From assembly GCA_020638155.1 (NCBI GenBank), contig JACKJB010000001.1, positions 62,001 to 126,000 of the forward strand: 64,000 bases of DNA. The letters run 5' to 3'. How positions within the stretch are numbered: the first letter of the stretch is position 1; each line of letters begins with the position of its first letter. A model generated the notes under the pieces. That model saw only the letters and a program-made list of their open reading frames with translations. It did no database searches and was not told where the DNA came from. Origin of the DNA: Rhodospirillales bacterium (GTDB taxonomy: Bacteria; Pseudomonadota; Alphaproteobacteria; Micavibrionales; Micavibrionaceae). Position numbers and translations under genes: made by a program. Shown here in pieces: positions 55,701 through 63,451 of this stretch.

Positions 55701-56039
55701 CCGGTAACGGGGCAGGTTTCGAATATCAGGATTGGCGAGCACCCGGATAAAGTCCGCGTGGTGCTGGAACTGTCTGAAAAGGCAGAGTTCCGTATTGAAG
55801 AAGGCGACAGTGGCATGGTGGTCATTGTCGATATGCCGTCGCTGCGCTGGAATACGAACCCGAGCGATACGCTACCCTATAACATGACGCTGAAAGGCTT
55901 CGGGACCGAAAGGCTGCCGAATGGCGGGACGCGCCTGCTGCTGGTCGCCCGCGATACGATGATTGTGAAAGATCATCAGGAATTGCCTGCCGGTGAAGGC
56001 CGCGGACCGCGCTTCTTTATCGATGTGGCGCGGCCCTAG
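52755..56039 (+). CDS. Usher-like protein with Sdr-B-like and AMIN domains
   Basis: 1094 residues, signal peptide ending near ARGAG. Residues 40-700 form the beta-rich body of an outer-membrane usher: FDRITIEGRGPPGWELELYKNNQLI, then DDGEYYFEDVALSYGNNRMRV and LSPGEVQYNLGI match the usher plug/barrel pattern. Residues 710-760 hold an Sdr-B/CnaB-like segment with a calcium-type loop (DRNGDGVYNEGDEP), and 805-870 a carboxypeptidase-regulatory-like fold. A Ser/Glu/Pro linker (885-980) leads to an AMIN domain (984-1080), the peptidoglycan-binding fold of AmiC and PilQ. The AMIN end is unusual for ushers and may tie the pore to the cell wall. Confidence 0.72.
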   Translation: MGNLHLTVFLRRIVFAAMLVVAVAGMVVSPARGAGTPEPEEWIFSVVMPPQWTITNAIFAYQFKGGYYLPIVELGAAFEFYTEAETGRAFVTGFAGREENAFTLDGEQGELVVKGERVQLPVDGILVSDLVPDDDIYVRLDVINLMWPVELEVDLPSITIIAEAEEELSFIRRKERENRQEIFKSQQALRDRDFEDLTYVENSYKWIGKPILDLQSTYTYDMDGRRFAGTNTISGTQQLAKFITDFSASYRLENGGIQRPDSIRTRFSRQAPEGENLFIPTVRRVDFGDVSLSQRDLVGSNSGGRGVTVSNTDNSRSREFDRITIEGRGPPGWELELYKNNQLIRIGAVEDDGEYYFEDVALSYGNNRMRVILYGPQGQIREDVYEYDIGNSLLSPGEVQYNLGIVDTDRPFFRLEEPDPNDDEPLLTKKAEMFYGLNQWLTLFGSYTQTPYDKEEEKYYTGGFVANTPVGVAEVEGYRQINGGNAVDMRFLTELLGMRLNLRTAFFNKFESQNAGEGTGAKSFEAEADINTKLPLPFIPMDLRLNLLHRELVDGTVTTTAETAQSFTGGGLRFNNSTTSRFVNEIHEASSGSTNINWNKGNWQTRGGFVYNLSPEAELQSGTMEVRYKSKDAFQTSINMQHDFSNSTFGAGAQVGYDFDDLLTTFDAQYREERGWQFILRASTSINPYNADRNYKLSSASKKSTSPVLGHVFLDRNGDGVYNEGDEPVQGARLQVGRSPSRELSDESGYVVVPVQPDRLNAVSLDEGSLKDPYYRSVTTGYSTVGLRGAMPGFEFPIVETGAIDGTVWNDSTGAPVGGMRLELVKPDGEVYMTTETAFDGYYAFEFVLPGTYTVRADPSYQVDVPPETVEVSSEELFAFGIDLYLLEPAAEESAAAETDGDSGGIAQLPTTAPAVPGTEQPAPVSLPGGGSSPAAEETSDEDSSPAVESSVDEGSSFVGESDSSGGAASIVPTPEPLPDVVPVTGQVSNIRIGEHPDKVRVVLELSEKAEFRIEEGDSGMVVIVDMPSLRWNTNPSDTLPYNMTLKGFGTERLPNGGTRLLLVARDTMIVKDHQELPAGEGRGPRFFIDVARP

Positions 56040-56044
56040 GCTGT

Positions 56045-56662
56045 TTAACCGGCTTTGGTTTTTTGACGTAAATAATCGATGATGATGGCCGGGTTTCCGC
56101 CTTTGCGCTGGATGATCGAGGAAAATTCAGATTTCTGCGTCAGGACCATACTGACGCCTTCGACTTTTACGTCGATGATGCGGAATTCATCGTCTTTGAA
56201 ACGGATCTGCCAGCTTACGGTGACATCCTTGCCCTTGTTCTGGAGGATGCGGGATTGGACGATGTAATCTTTGTCATTCACCGCTTTCGCCTGATCGACC
56301 TCGAATTGCTGGCCGTCATAGGCAGCGAATTTTTCTGAGTAAATGGCAACGATCATTTTTTCAAATAAGGTGCGGTATTCGTCCTGTTGTTCGGCGGACA
56401 GGGTTTTCCAGTTCTGGCCCATGGCAAAGCGGCTGATGGTCTTTGTATCGAAATGCGCTTTTAGCACGGTCGCCAGCTTGTCTTTGCGGTCGGCCTGCCC
56501 GATGTTGTCATCGACCAGGTATCCGATTACTTCGTCGCCCATATTCTGGATGAAGGCTTTGGCCTGCGCATTATCCGCGGCGTTTGCGGGGGCAATGAAC
56601 AGCGCAAAAACCAGAAAGACCGGTATTGCCGCGTTGCGGACAATGTTTTGTAATCGCATCAT
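56045..56662 (-). CDS. mlaC: MlaC-type phospholipid-binding periplasmic protein
   Basis: 205 residues. Signal peptide MMRLQNIVRNAAIPVFLVFA cut after ANAA, then the MlaC/Ttg2D fold: HFDTKTISRFAMGQNWKTLS, then VSWQIRFKDDEFRIIDVKVEGVS and a C-terminal IIDYLRQK. It carries phospholipid between the outer and inner membranes for the Mla ABC importer. The other mla genes are not in the window, so it stands alone. It is convergent with the usher gene with only 5 bp between stops. Confidence 0.87.
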   Translation of the reverse strand: MMRLQNIVRNAAIPVFLVFALFIAPANAADNAQAKAFIQNMGDEVIGYLVDDNIGQADRKDKLATVLKAHFDTKTISRFAMGQNWKTLSAEQQDEYRTLFEKMIVAIYSEKFAAYDGQQFEVDQAKAVNDKDYIVQSRILQNKGKDVTVSWQIRFKDDEFRIIDVKVEGVSMVLTQKSEFSSIIQRKGGNPAIIIDYLRQKTKAG

Positions 56663-56743
56663 AATCTCCTTATCAGGGCGCAGTTATGCATATATAAACG
56701 CCTGACATTAAAATAGGTTCATTACCGGGAAAGTCCCGTATTT

Positions 56744-56983
56744 TTACAGATTTTTATGGGAACCATCGCAGAAAGGCCGGTCTCCGGTGCGTTTGCACTG
56801 GCACAGCCATGCTTTGCCGCTTTTTTCGGCGGTAAAACGGTGCGGCTGGAAATCGGTTCCGGCATGGGAACTATCACAGAACGGCTGCTTTTGCGATTTG
56901 CCGCAGGTACAGAAAAAGTAGGTTTTCCCTTCGGTCAGTTCGACTTCGATAGGTTCGCGGGCCGCAATATCCGGTTCTGTCAT
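56744..56983 (-). CDS. CDGSH-type iron-sulfur protein, two motifs
   Basis: 79 residues from ATG 56983, with AGAGGA upstream (a longer frame opens at 57022). Two CDGSH motifs are present: C25, C27, C36, H40 and C61, C63, C72, H76, each of the CxC(x8)CxxxH form that holds a 2Fe-2S cluster with one His ligand. Such small bacterial proteins act in redox or iron-sulfur handling. It lies downstream of the heat-shock gene, after a strong hairpin. Confidence 0.88.
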   Translation of the reverse strand: MTEPDIAAREPIEVELTEGKTYFFCTCGKSQKQPFCDSSHAGTDFQPHRFTAEKSGKAWLCQCKRTGDRPFCDGSHKNL

Positions 56984-57056
56984 GGTTTTGTCCTCTTTGC
57001 TTTTAGAAAAGAGGCACACCATAAGTTATTTTCATCCCGGAGTCATTAGCTAAACG

Positions 57057-57092
57057 CCTGCGGGGAATGCGTTTTTGTGCATTTCCCGCAGG
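57057..57092. other. 14-bp hairpin between hsp20 and the CDGSH gene
   Basis: CCTGCGGGGAATGC and GCATTTCCCGCAGG pair around an 8-base loop. It follows the hsp20 stop by 31 bp on the minus strand and has no T-run, so it is a transcript-end or processing signal rather than a standard terminator. Confidence 0.55.
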
Positions 57093-57123
57093 GTCCTTTG
57101 TGTAGCCCGAAGGCGTGATTGGA

Positions 57124-57594
57124 TTATTTGCGGCCGATGGCGATGCGCTTCGGTTCTTTTTTCGCTTCCCTGATTTTGGCAACTTCGATTTCAAGGATAC
57201 CGTTTTTCATGTGCGCTTTTACGCTGTCTTCATTGGCGTCTGCGGGGAGTTGTAGGCTGCGTTTGAAGCTGCCGTAGCTGCGTTCGACCCGGTGGAAGGT
57301 TTTGCCGTCCTCTTCGGTTGCGGCGCGGGTTTCCCCGCTCAGGGTCAGGACGCCGTCTTTTACGGTCAGCTCCACATCTTTTTCATCGATGCCGGGCAGT
57401 TCGGCGTCGATGTGATAGGCTTTTTCGGTTTCACTGACATTCATCCGCAGGGCCAGGCTTCCCGCCAACGGGGAGGGCGCGGCGATATTGGTTAGCGCAT
57501 TTTTGAAAAAGTTATCGAACATCCGGTCGAAATCATCGAGGCCGGAGCGGTAAGATGCGGGCGTGTGTGATTTTCTCAAAGGTACGAGAGTCAT
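57124..57594 (-). CDS. Small heat-shock protein, Hsp20 family
   Basis: 156 residues from ATG 57594 with AAGGAG upstream; the frame extends to 57675 without support. The alpha-crystallin domain (about 45-140) shows ALRMNVSETEKAYHIDAELPG, then VELTVKDGVLTLSGE, and the closing NGILEIEVAK. The C-terminal tail PKRIAIGRK has an IAI anchor of the IxI type. It acts as an ATP-independent holdase for unfolding proteins. A heat-shock-like promoter lies upstream. Confidence 0.92.
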   Translation of the reverse strand: MTLVPLRKSHTPASYRSGLDDFDRMFDNFFKNALTNIAAPSPLAGSLALRMNVSETEKAYHIDAELPGIDEKDVELTVKDGVLTLSGETRAATEEDGKTFHRVERSYGSFKRSLQLPADANEDSVKAHMKNGILEIEVAKIREAKKEPKRIAIGRK

Positions 57595-57676
57595 GGTTTT
57601 TCTCCTTTTTTTCCAACAATGTTTGTCTGGAACAGGAAAGCGGTCCCCGAATGGGCGGCCTGTTTCCTCGTTCATT

Positions 57677-57717
57677 TTTATATACGGACGGGGTGGAGAA
57701 ACGGATCACTTTTCAAG
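57677..57717 (-). promoter_or_regulatory. Sigma32-like promoter of hsp20
   Basis: On the minus strand CTTGAAA (57711-57717) is followed by CCCCGTCC (57686-57693), close to the RpoH consensus CTTGAAA/CCCCAT but with a 17-base gap, longer than the usual 11-16. TATATA follows. The -35 lies in the last codons of bufC. Confidence 0.4.
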
Positions 57718-58491
57718 GGAATGGCTTGCGAACGTGCCGCGGATCAGGTGTTTTTGCAAAAAGGCCGCGAGGTCGAAATCATCGTCATCTTCATCAATAA
57801 GCGCAGCCGCTTCGTGGATGGTTTTGCCTTCCTGCAGGGCGCTTAATAATGTGAATTCATGATCGTCCAGTTTATGGATTTGGACTTTTAAATAAGGGCG
57901 CAGCACCATCAGTTTGCAGCCCCGGTCATGGAGGGTAAATTTTCCGTCCGGCGTATTGCGGCAGAAATCGACAATCTCATCCAGCGGGTAATCAGAGTCG
58001 ATGAGCGCAAAAGAACTGCGCGGGGTAAAGCGCAAATCGGGCAGGCTGTCTTCATCGATGGCGGCCAGCTCGTCCGGGTCGAGCGCCTGATCGTCTGCGG
58101 CGTAATAGGCCGCCTCCCACGCCCATTCCAGCCGTGTCAGGTCGGCGATGTAGGGCAGGCTCCGGGCCGGTTCATAGGTGGCGATGAATGCGGGGAAGGT
58201 AATGCCGTACAGGGTCAGATCCGCTTTGTCCGGCAGGTTTTGTGTGACGTAAGCCCGCACGGCCTGCTCCAGAAATTTTTCCCCGGCAAGTTTTTTCGTC
58301 ATCGGGAGGGCGGCAAGCACGACATCCGTTAAGCTGCGGATGACATTGTTGCGGTAAACTTTAAAGCGGTTTTCAAGACTGATCCCGGTATCGGATTTAA
58401 AGATGTTACGAAACGCTTCGTTTTCGGCTTCGGCGGTTTCCGGATCCAGGATCGTATCTTTGAAACCCTGCTGGATATCATGCAGCTTCAT
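57706..58491 (-). CDS. bufC: BufC-like DUF2063 protein
   Basis: 261 residues. The N-terminal DUF2063 region is seen in LENRFKVYRNNVIRSLTDVV, a hallmark of HvfC/BufC proteins, followed by PYIADLTRLEWAWEAAYYA. A C-terminal winged-helix-like part ends the chain. In bufferin systems this partner delivers the BufA precursor to the DUF692 enzyme. It overlaps bufB by 14 bp and is the last gene of the operon. Assignment is by domain and gene order. Confidence 0.85.
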   Translation of the reverse strand: MKLHDIQQGFKDTILDPETAEAENEAFRNIFKSDTGISLENRFKVYRNNVIRSLTDVVLAALPMTKKLAGEKFLEQAVRAYVTQNLPDKADLTLYGITFPAFIATYEPARSLPYIADLTRLEWAWEAAYYAADDQALDPDELAAIDEDSLPDLRFTPRSSFALIDSDYPLDEIVDFCRNTPDGKFTLHDRGCKLMVLRPYLKVQIHKLDDHEFTLLSALQEGKTIHEAAALIDEDDDDFDLAAFLQKHLIRGTFASHSLEK

Positions 58492-59374
58492 GGGTTTTAT
58501 CCTGTGTCTTCATATGGCGGTCGATGATGGCCTGCGCCTTATCGGATTCGCCGACGAGTTCTGAAAGGGGCGGGATATCGCCATCCCATTCGATCAGGGT
58601 CGGGACGCTGCCGAAGCGGGCGATGGTGTGTTCGTAAAGATCCCAGACTTCATCCCTTACCGGCCTGTTGTGGGTATCGACTAAAATCGTACCATCATCA
58701 AATGCGCGCTCCGTGTGACCGGCGAGATGGATTTCCCGCACCGGTTCCGGGGTGATGTTATCGATATAATGGTACGGATCGAAACCGTGATTGACCGACT
58801 GGACATAGATATTGTTCACATCGAGCAGGATATGGCAGCCTGTGCGTTTTGCGATGTCGTTCATGAATTCATATTCGGGCATTTCATCGATCGTATAAGA
58901 CAGGTAGCTCGACGGGTTCTCGATCAGGATCGTGCGGCCGAAATAATTCTGGACGCGGTCGATATTCCCGCACAGTCTTTTGATCGTTTCCTTTGTATAG
59001 GGTAGCGGCAGCAGGTCGTTCAGGTGCGCATTGCCACTGGCGCTCCATGAGGCGTGATCGGAAATCTGGAATGGCTCGAACAGGTCGATCAGCGCTTTAA
59101 ACTGTTTCATATGCTCTTCATCGACCGGTTTATCGGAGCCAAGAGACAGGCCGACCGCGTGCAGGCTGAGCGGGTAAAACTCGCGCGCTTTGGCAAGGTA
59201 ATGGCGGTGCGTCCCGCCGCCGAAATAATTTTCCGGGTGGACTTCAATCCAGCCGATCGCGGGCAGGTCCGTGAGGATGTCCTCGTAATGTTTTGCCCGC
59301 AGACCGATCCCGGCCGCCCGTAACGGGGCGACCGGAAACGATGTGTTTTGCGTCATGTCCTTAGCGGACGTCAT
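58478..59374 (-). CDS. bufB: BufB-like DUF692 multinuclear iron enzyme
   Basis: 298 residues with the DUF692 TIM-barrel pattern: GIGLRAKHYEDIL, IEVHPENYF, LHAVGLSLGS, ISDHASWS, ILIENPSSYL, LLDVNNIYV and REIHLAGH, holding the metal-binding His, Asp and Glu residues. Enzymes of this family (MbnB, BufB) modify cysteines of small peptides to oxazolone or thiooxazole groups that bind copper. Placed between bufA and bufC, the likely substrate is the 111-residue protein encoded just upstream. Confidence 0.9.
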   Translation of the reverse strand: MTSAKDMTQNTSFPVAPLRAAGIGLRAKHYEDILTDLPAIGWIEVHPENYFGGGTHRHYLAKAREFYPLSLHAVGLSLGSDKPVDEEHMKQFKALIDLFEPFQISDHASWSASGNAHLNDLLPLPYTKETIKRLCGNIDRVQNYFGRTILIENPSSYLSYTIDEMPEYEFMNDIAKRTGCHILLDVNNIYVQSVNHGFDPYHYIDNITPEPVREIHLAGHTERAFDDGTILVDTHNRPVRDEVWDLYEHTIARFGSVPTLIEWDGDIPPLSELVGESDKAQAIIDRHMKTQDKTHEAA

Positions 59375-59377
59375 GGT

Positions 59378-59713
59378 TTAGCCTTCGTGGTCTTCCTTGC
59401 CCTGGCAGCTAGACTTGCTGTCACAAGAAGCTTTTTCATCAGCACCTTCACCTGCGGCCAAGGTTCCGCCAACCAGTTTCTCACAAAGACCGACCGGGAC
59501 AGCAACCCATTCGTGCGGGTTGCCGTCTTCTGCCGCTTGCCCCATACAGCTATGGCTTTTATCGGCGGCGGCGCAATCATTGTACCCGGCTTTGACGATA
59601 CCGAAACATTTTTCAGTTTCATGTTTTTCGGCTTTTGCGTCATTCGCGCCGGCGATTGCCAGGGACACGGCACCGGCAACGACACCAGCAGTCAGTGCTT
59701 TTTTAAGTTTCAT
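59378..59713 (-). CDS. bufA: BufA1-like DUF2282 bufferin precursor
   Basis: 111 residues, AAAGGAG before the ATG. Signal peptide MKLKKALTAGVVAGAVSLAI to about ADAKA, then the DUF2282 core with C36 (EKCFGIVKAGYNDC, also C47), C56 (SHSCMG) and C77 (VGLCEKL). Two more cysteines, C97 and C103, lie in the tail. The four core cysteines are those changed in bufferins to bind copper in the periplasm. Copper control of the operon is known for the family; no operator was recognised here. Confidence 0.88.
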   Translation of the reverse strand: MKLKKALTAGVVAGAVSLAIAGANDAKAEKHETEKCFGIVKAGYNDCAAADKSHSCMGQAAEDGNPHEWVAVPVGLCEKLVGGTLAAGEGADEKASCDSKSSCQGKEDHEG

Positions 59714-59881
59714 GGTTCTTTCTACTCCTTTAAAGGTTTGAATGTTGCGATAATCATGCAGAGGATTATTCGCCCGGTTATTGTGGCGGGTTACAGAGTA
59801 AAATCAATTTTTTTCTCCTGTTGCCGGCGGTGTGATCGCTGTTGCGCGGCAGGTCTGAATCCGCTATGTCGGAGCATGGTC

Positions 59882-61114
59882 ATGACAGAACAGGATCAGA
59901 CGGTTACGGCAAAAAGGGTGGGGATATTTATCCCGGCTTTTATCGCCATATTGACCCTTATGCCGCTCATCGCTTTTATCAGCCCGCGGTTTCTGGCCTA
60001 CTGGCCCGGTCTTGGCGGGCTGGTGCTGGCGGGGCTTTATTATGCCGAGACGAAATCCTTTCCTGCGATCAATAAAACATTGCTTGCAGTGGTGTGCAGC
60101 CTGCTGATTCTGGCCGGGGGCAGCAGTCTGTGGGCGCTCGATCCGTCTTTTGCGCTGGAGCGGACCTTCAAGATCGCGCTGATCCTGATCCCCTCGCTTT
60201 TGTTCTGGGCGGTGATCGATGCCGTGCCTGTGGCGGCGGTGAAACCTTACCTGAAATATGCGGCTTATGCCTGCGCGTTTTTTGCCGGGGTGCTGGCGTT
60301 TGATATGGCATTTAATTTTCCGGTTTCCCGCTTTTTGCACGGACTTTCTTTTGCCGATCATTTTGAAAAATCGAACTTAAATCGCGGGCTGATTGCGGTT
60401 ACGGCGGCCAGTCTTGCCGCGTATAGTTTCCTGGGTAAACATCCACAGCCTGTACAGCGTCTTGCCTTTCTGCTGCCGTTGCTGGCGGCGCTGTGCCTGA
60501 CGCAAAGCCAGTCGGCGCAGCTTGGCGCGATCCTGGCGGTGCTGTTCTTTTTTGCCTTTCCTTACAGCCATCAATGGGCGTGGAAACTGGTGGCAGGACT
60601 GCTGCTGATCTGCCTGTTTGGCGCGCCGTTCCTGGCTATGTGGCTGTTCGGGCAATTTGCGGCGGATATTGCAACCATGCCTGTGATCGGCCAAGGCGGC
60701 GGATTCGGGGCGCAGCGGCTTGAAATCTGGGATGCTGTGGCCCGTAAAGCTCTGGAGCACCCGTTATGGGGGATGGGGATTGAGGCGACCCGTGCTGTGG
60801 AGGCGTTCGATACGGCACAGATTTACAGAAAAGGGGTGACCGAACTTCATCCCCATAATTTTGCCATCCAGCTCTGGATTGAATTCGGCGTTCTGGGGGC
60901 GTTGTGGGGCAGTGCGGTTTTTGTCCTGCTGTTCCGGGCGCTGTCCCGCCTGAGCTATGGCGCGGCCCGGTCATCGCTGCCTGTTTTAATGTTCTTTATG
61001 CCGGTGCTCGCGTTCGGGTACGGGATGTGGCAAAGCTGGCTTCTTGGCTTGCTGGTGCTGAGCTTTGCATTTGCAAGGCTGGCGATGCGCCTGTATGAAG
61101 AAAAGGATGCATAG
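59882..61114 (+). CDS. O-antigen ligase-like polytopic membrane protein
   Basis: 410 residues from ATG 59882 (GGAG about 8 bp upstream); the frame opens far earlier but overlaps bufA. About 10-11 transmembrane helices and a Wzy_C-type periplasmic loop, with R-containing GFGAQRLEIWDAVARKALEHPLWGMG and the conserved LHPHNFAIQLWIEFGVLG. Members join O-antigen or other glycans to lipid A core or act as polymerases. The gmd start at the right edge also concerns surface sugar synthesis. Substrate cannot be told. Confidence 0.82.
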   Translation: MTEQDQTVTAKRVGIFIPAFIAILTLMPLIAFISPRFLAYWPGLGGLVLAGLYYAETKSFPAINKTLLAVVCSLLILAGGSSLWALDPSFALERTFKIALILIPSLLFWAVIDAVPVAAVKPYLKYAAYACAFFAGVLAFDMAFNFPVSRFLHGLSFADHFEKSNLNRGLIAVTAASLAAYSFLGKHPQPVQRLAFLLPLLAALCLTQSQSAQLGAILAVLFFFAFPYSHQWAWKLVAGLLLICLFGAPFLAMWLFGQFAADIATMPVIGQGGGFGAQRLEIWDAVARKALEHPLWGMGIEATRAVEAFDTAQIYRKGVTELHPHNFAIQLWIEFGVLGALWGSAVFVLLFRALSRLSYGAARSSLPVLMFFMPVLAFGYGMWQSWLLGLLVLSFAFARLAMRLYEEKDA

Positions 61115-61136
61115 TTTTTTACAGGGAGTCCTTATT

Positions 61137-61472
61137 ATGAGTGAAGACAATCAGGAACAAAAACCGGAAGCGCCTGCCATTGGCAAAATGGATTTTAATA
61201 CAACGATTCAAATGTTGTGGAACGGGAATATCCCGCTGGCGCATACATTCTGGATCTATTATTTCTGCGTCATTGTCGGGCTGAAAGTGGTGTCCGGCAT
61301 TCCCGGTATTGGCGGGGCGTTTTATATGCTCCAGCTTGTCTGGGCCGGGTTCATGGTTAAACCGATTTTTGTCGCGGCCGACCGGTATGAAGGGCCGTCT
61401 CATTGGGTGCTTGCCGCTAAAGCGGCTGCTGTTATCATCGGTCTGTGGGTGCTGTCAGCTTTGCTGTTCTAA
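61137..61472 (+). CDS. Small three-helix membrane protein
   Basis: 111 residues, AGGGAG before the ATG. After a polar N-terminus (25 residues), hydrophobic segments lie at about 35-55, 58-77 and 91-110 (AAKAAAVIIGLWVLSALLF). No known motif, family not recognised. It follows the ligase-like gene by 22 bp and probably shares its transcript. Its stop overlaps the end of the opposing DUF3147-like gene by 4 bp. Confidence 0.65.
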   Translation: MSEDNQEQKPEAPAIGKMDFNTTIQMLWNGNIPLAHTFWIYYFCVIVGLKVVSGIPGIGGAFYMLQLVWAGFMVKPIFVAADRYEGPSHWVLAAKAAAVIIGLWVLSALLF

Positions 61473-61810
61473 AACAAGACCGATACCAGCCAGCGATGGA
61501 CAAAATAGGCGGTGACCAGCAGCGCCAGCCCGCCGCCGTATAATCCCCAGAACCCGACCTGCAGCTTGGCAGCCAGCAGGAACGGGATAAAGAAAAACAA
61601 TGTCAGCGGGATCGCCATGAAGATGCTCTGGGCGAAGCGGACGCTGTTTTCCGGATCGTGATGCTCCATGTGTGAAAACGGCAGCACCAGCAGCGTGACC
61701 AGCGGCAGGGCAACGATAAACCCCGCAAGCTCGGGTTTCTTCCCGGACAGCCATGATGCGAAGGCGATAATGAGCGCAGAGCTCAGGACCTTGAAAACCG
61801 TGAACAGCAT
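61469..61810 (-). CDS. DUF3147-like small membrane protein
   Basis: 113 residues with four hydrophobic segments (about 5-23, 28-46, 62-82, 86-106) and the patterns LSGKKPELAGFIVALPL and ENSVRFAQSIFMAIPLTLFFF, which fit DUF3147. Function of the family is unknown. It is convergent with the previous gene and divergent from the hydroxylase-family gene. Confidence 0.65.
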   Translation of the reverse strand: MLFTVFKVLSSALIIAFASWLSGKKPELAGFIVALPLVTLLVLPFSHMEHHDPENSVRFAQSIFMAIPLTLFFFIPFLLAAKLQVGFWGLYGGGLALLVTAYFVHRWLVSVLF

Positions 61811-61891
61811 TTCTATTGTACTCCCGTTGACCAGCCTATATGGTGCTTTGCATAGAAGACCTCAGTTCAACACAGGATAAGGGTGCTGACA

Positions 61892-62785
61892 ATGCGTTAT
61901 TTGCTTTCCTGGACGGCATGGCCGGCTTTATTTACGATTTGCATGCTCATTACCGGGTACGGTTTTGTTACCGACCAGCCTGTCCTGTTTTTCAATCTCG
62001 CTTACCTGTTCCTGGCGGTTTCGCTTTATATTTTTGAGCGGATGATGCCGCACGAAGCGGTCTGGAATGAGGATGACGGCCAGACGTTTGCCAATATCGC
62101 GCATACGCTGCTGAGCAAAGGGACTGTCCAGACCCTTGTGGTTTTCAGTACGGCGATCGGGCTTGCGACGCTGGTGACGCCTGCGGCGGAAGCCGGGCAC
62201 GGGATCTGGCCACGCGACTGGCCAATGCCGGTCCAGGTCGTGATGGGGGTGGTGCTGGCGGAATTTGGACTGTACTGGGCGCACCGGCTGGCGCATGAAT
62301 GGCTGCCGTTATGGCATTTTCACGCGGTGCATCACAGTGTAACGCGGCTCTGGATCATCAATACCGGGCGGTTCCATTTTATCGACAGTATTTTCAGTAT
62401 TTTGTTAAGCATGACAATCTTGGTATCTCTGGGGGCGCCGATGGAAGTACTGGTCTGGCTTTCTGCGATTACGGCCTTTATCGGGATGCTCACACATTGC
62501 AATGTTGAAATGCACTTTGGCCCGATTTCATGGGTTTTTAATACGCCGGGCCTGCACAGATGGCACCATAGCCGGGACATCAGCGAAGGAAACAAGAATT
62601 ACGGCGAAAACCTTATGTTGTGGGACCAGCTTTTCGGGACCTATTTCAACCCGCCGCGCCGTCCGCCGGTTAATATCGGGATTAACGAATATATGCCGCC
62701 GCGCTTCGGTCAGCAGCTTGCGCACCCGTTTCGGCAGCTTTTAAAGGGAAAGCCGCATAAAAACGGCCCGGAAGCGGCGGAATAA
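61892..62785 (+). CDS. Fatty acid hydroxylase/sterol desaturase family protein
   Basis: 297 residues from ATG 61892, AGGATAAGGG upstream. Several membrane helices and the histidine boxes of the di-iron FA_hydroxylase fold: HRLAHE, HAVHHS, and HRWHHS near the end, with an additional HCNVEMH. It would hydroxylate or desaturate a membrane lipid or hopanoid/carotenoid-type substrate using oxygen. Substrate cannot be inferred. Confidence 0.9.
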   Translation: MRYLLSWTAWPALFTICMLITGYGFVTDQPVLFFNLAYLFLAVSLYIFERMMPHEAVWNEDDGQTFANIAHTLLSKGTVQTLVVFSTAIGLATLVTPAAEAGHGIWPRDWPMPVQVVMGVVLAEFGLYWAHRLAHEWLPLWHFHAVHHSVTRLWIINTGRFHFIDSIFSILLSMTILVSLGAPMEVLVWLSAITAFIGMLTHCNVEMHFGPISWVFNTPGLHRWHHSRDISEGNKNYGENLMLWDQLFGTYFNPPRRPPVNIGINEYMPPRFGQQLAHPFRQLLKGKPHKNGPEAAE

Positions 62786-62870
62786 TCAAATTTATCTAAA
62801 ATTGCAGATAATTTTCACAGCTTTTTAAACCCCTGCGCGCATAATATATAAAAAGAAGCGGGGAACTATT

Positions 62871-63152
62871 GTGTTTGAGCGTTGTGATTTTCTTCTGGGA
62901 GCCGATTATTCCGTGGTGATTGTGATCGCGGGAAGCCTGCCCGATGCCGAAACCTACACCGTATCCGTCAGTGACCAGGATATCCGGTTCAAAGCCGGGT
63001 ATGAGAGCATTGCCGAGATGCCGTACCAGGGCGGCGAGATTTTCCAGCGCATTGCCAATAACACGCAAGTCGGGCTGGTCGAATATGACGGTTCCGAATT
63101 TCCCGCAACCATCACCCATGTGGCTTATGTAGAAGTCAGGAGGTCTGTATGA
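62871..63152 (+). CDS. Hypothetical protein, 93 residues
   Basis: GTG start with GCGGGGAA upstream. A beta-rich sequence (SVVIVIAGSLPDAETYTVSVSD) with no known motif and no signal peptide. Its stop overlaps the next ATG (ATGA). Family not recognised. Confidence 0.55.
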   Translation: MFERCDFLLGADYSVVIVIAGSLPDAETYTVSVSDQDIRFKAGYESIAEMPYQGGEIFQRIANNTQVGLVEYDGSEFPATITHVAYVEVRRSV

Positions 63153-63430
63153 GCGGTCCCCTGATTGCAGATCAGACGCCTGTTGCGAGTGCGCTGGACA
63201 GTATGCAGTGCCGGCTTGTTTCCAGTGACGGTGCCGAAGGCAGTCTTGCCTTGAACCAACTGGCACAGCATATCCAGCAAGGTACGGGGATGCAGGTGTC
63301 CACAGTGAAGGGGCCGGGGCTGCATAGTGGTTTTAATGAATGTGTCGCCGGGATTGAACGGCCCGCACTGTCTGCTGATGGACCGCAAACGCCACAGCCT
63401 GACCTTACGATACAGCGGTCCCTTGGCTAG
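63149..63430 (+). CDS. Hypothetical protein, 93 residues
   Basis: Begins inside the previous stop (ATGA overlap, 63149-63152) with AGGAGG upstream, so it is coupled to it. Polar sequence, two cysteines, no recognised motif or signal peptide. A minus-strand frame over the same bases looks like a shadow. Confidence 0.5.
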   Translation: MSGPLIADQTPVASALDSMQCRLVSSDGAEGSLALNQLAQHIQQGTGMQVSTVKGPGLHSGFNECVAGIERPALSADGPQTPQPDLTIQRSLG

Positions 63431-63451
63431 ATAATCAATATTTATAAATTT

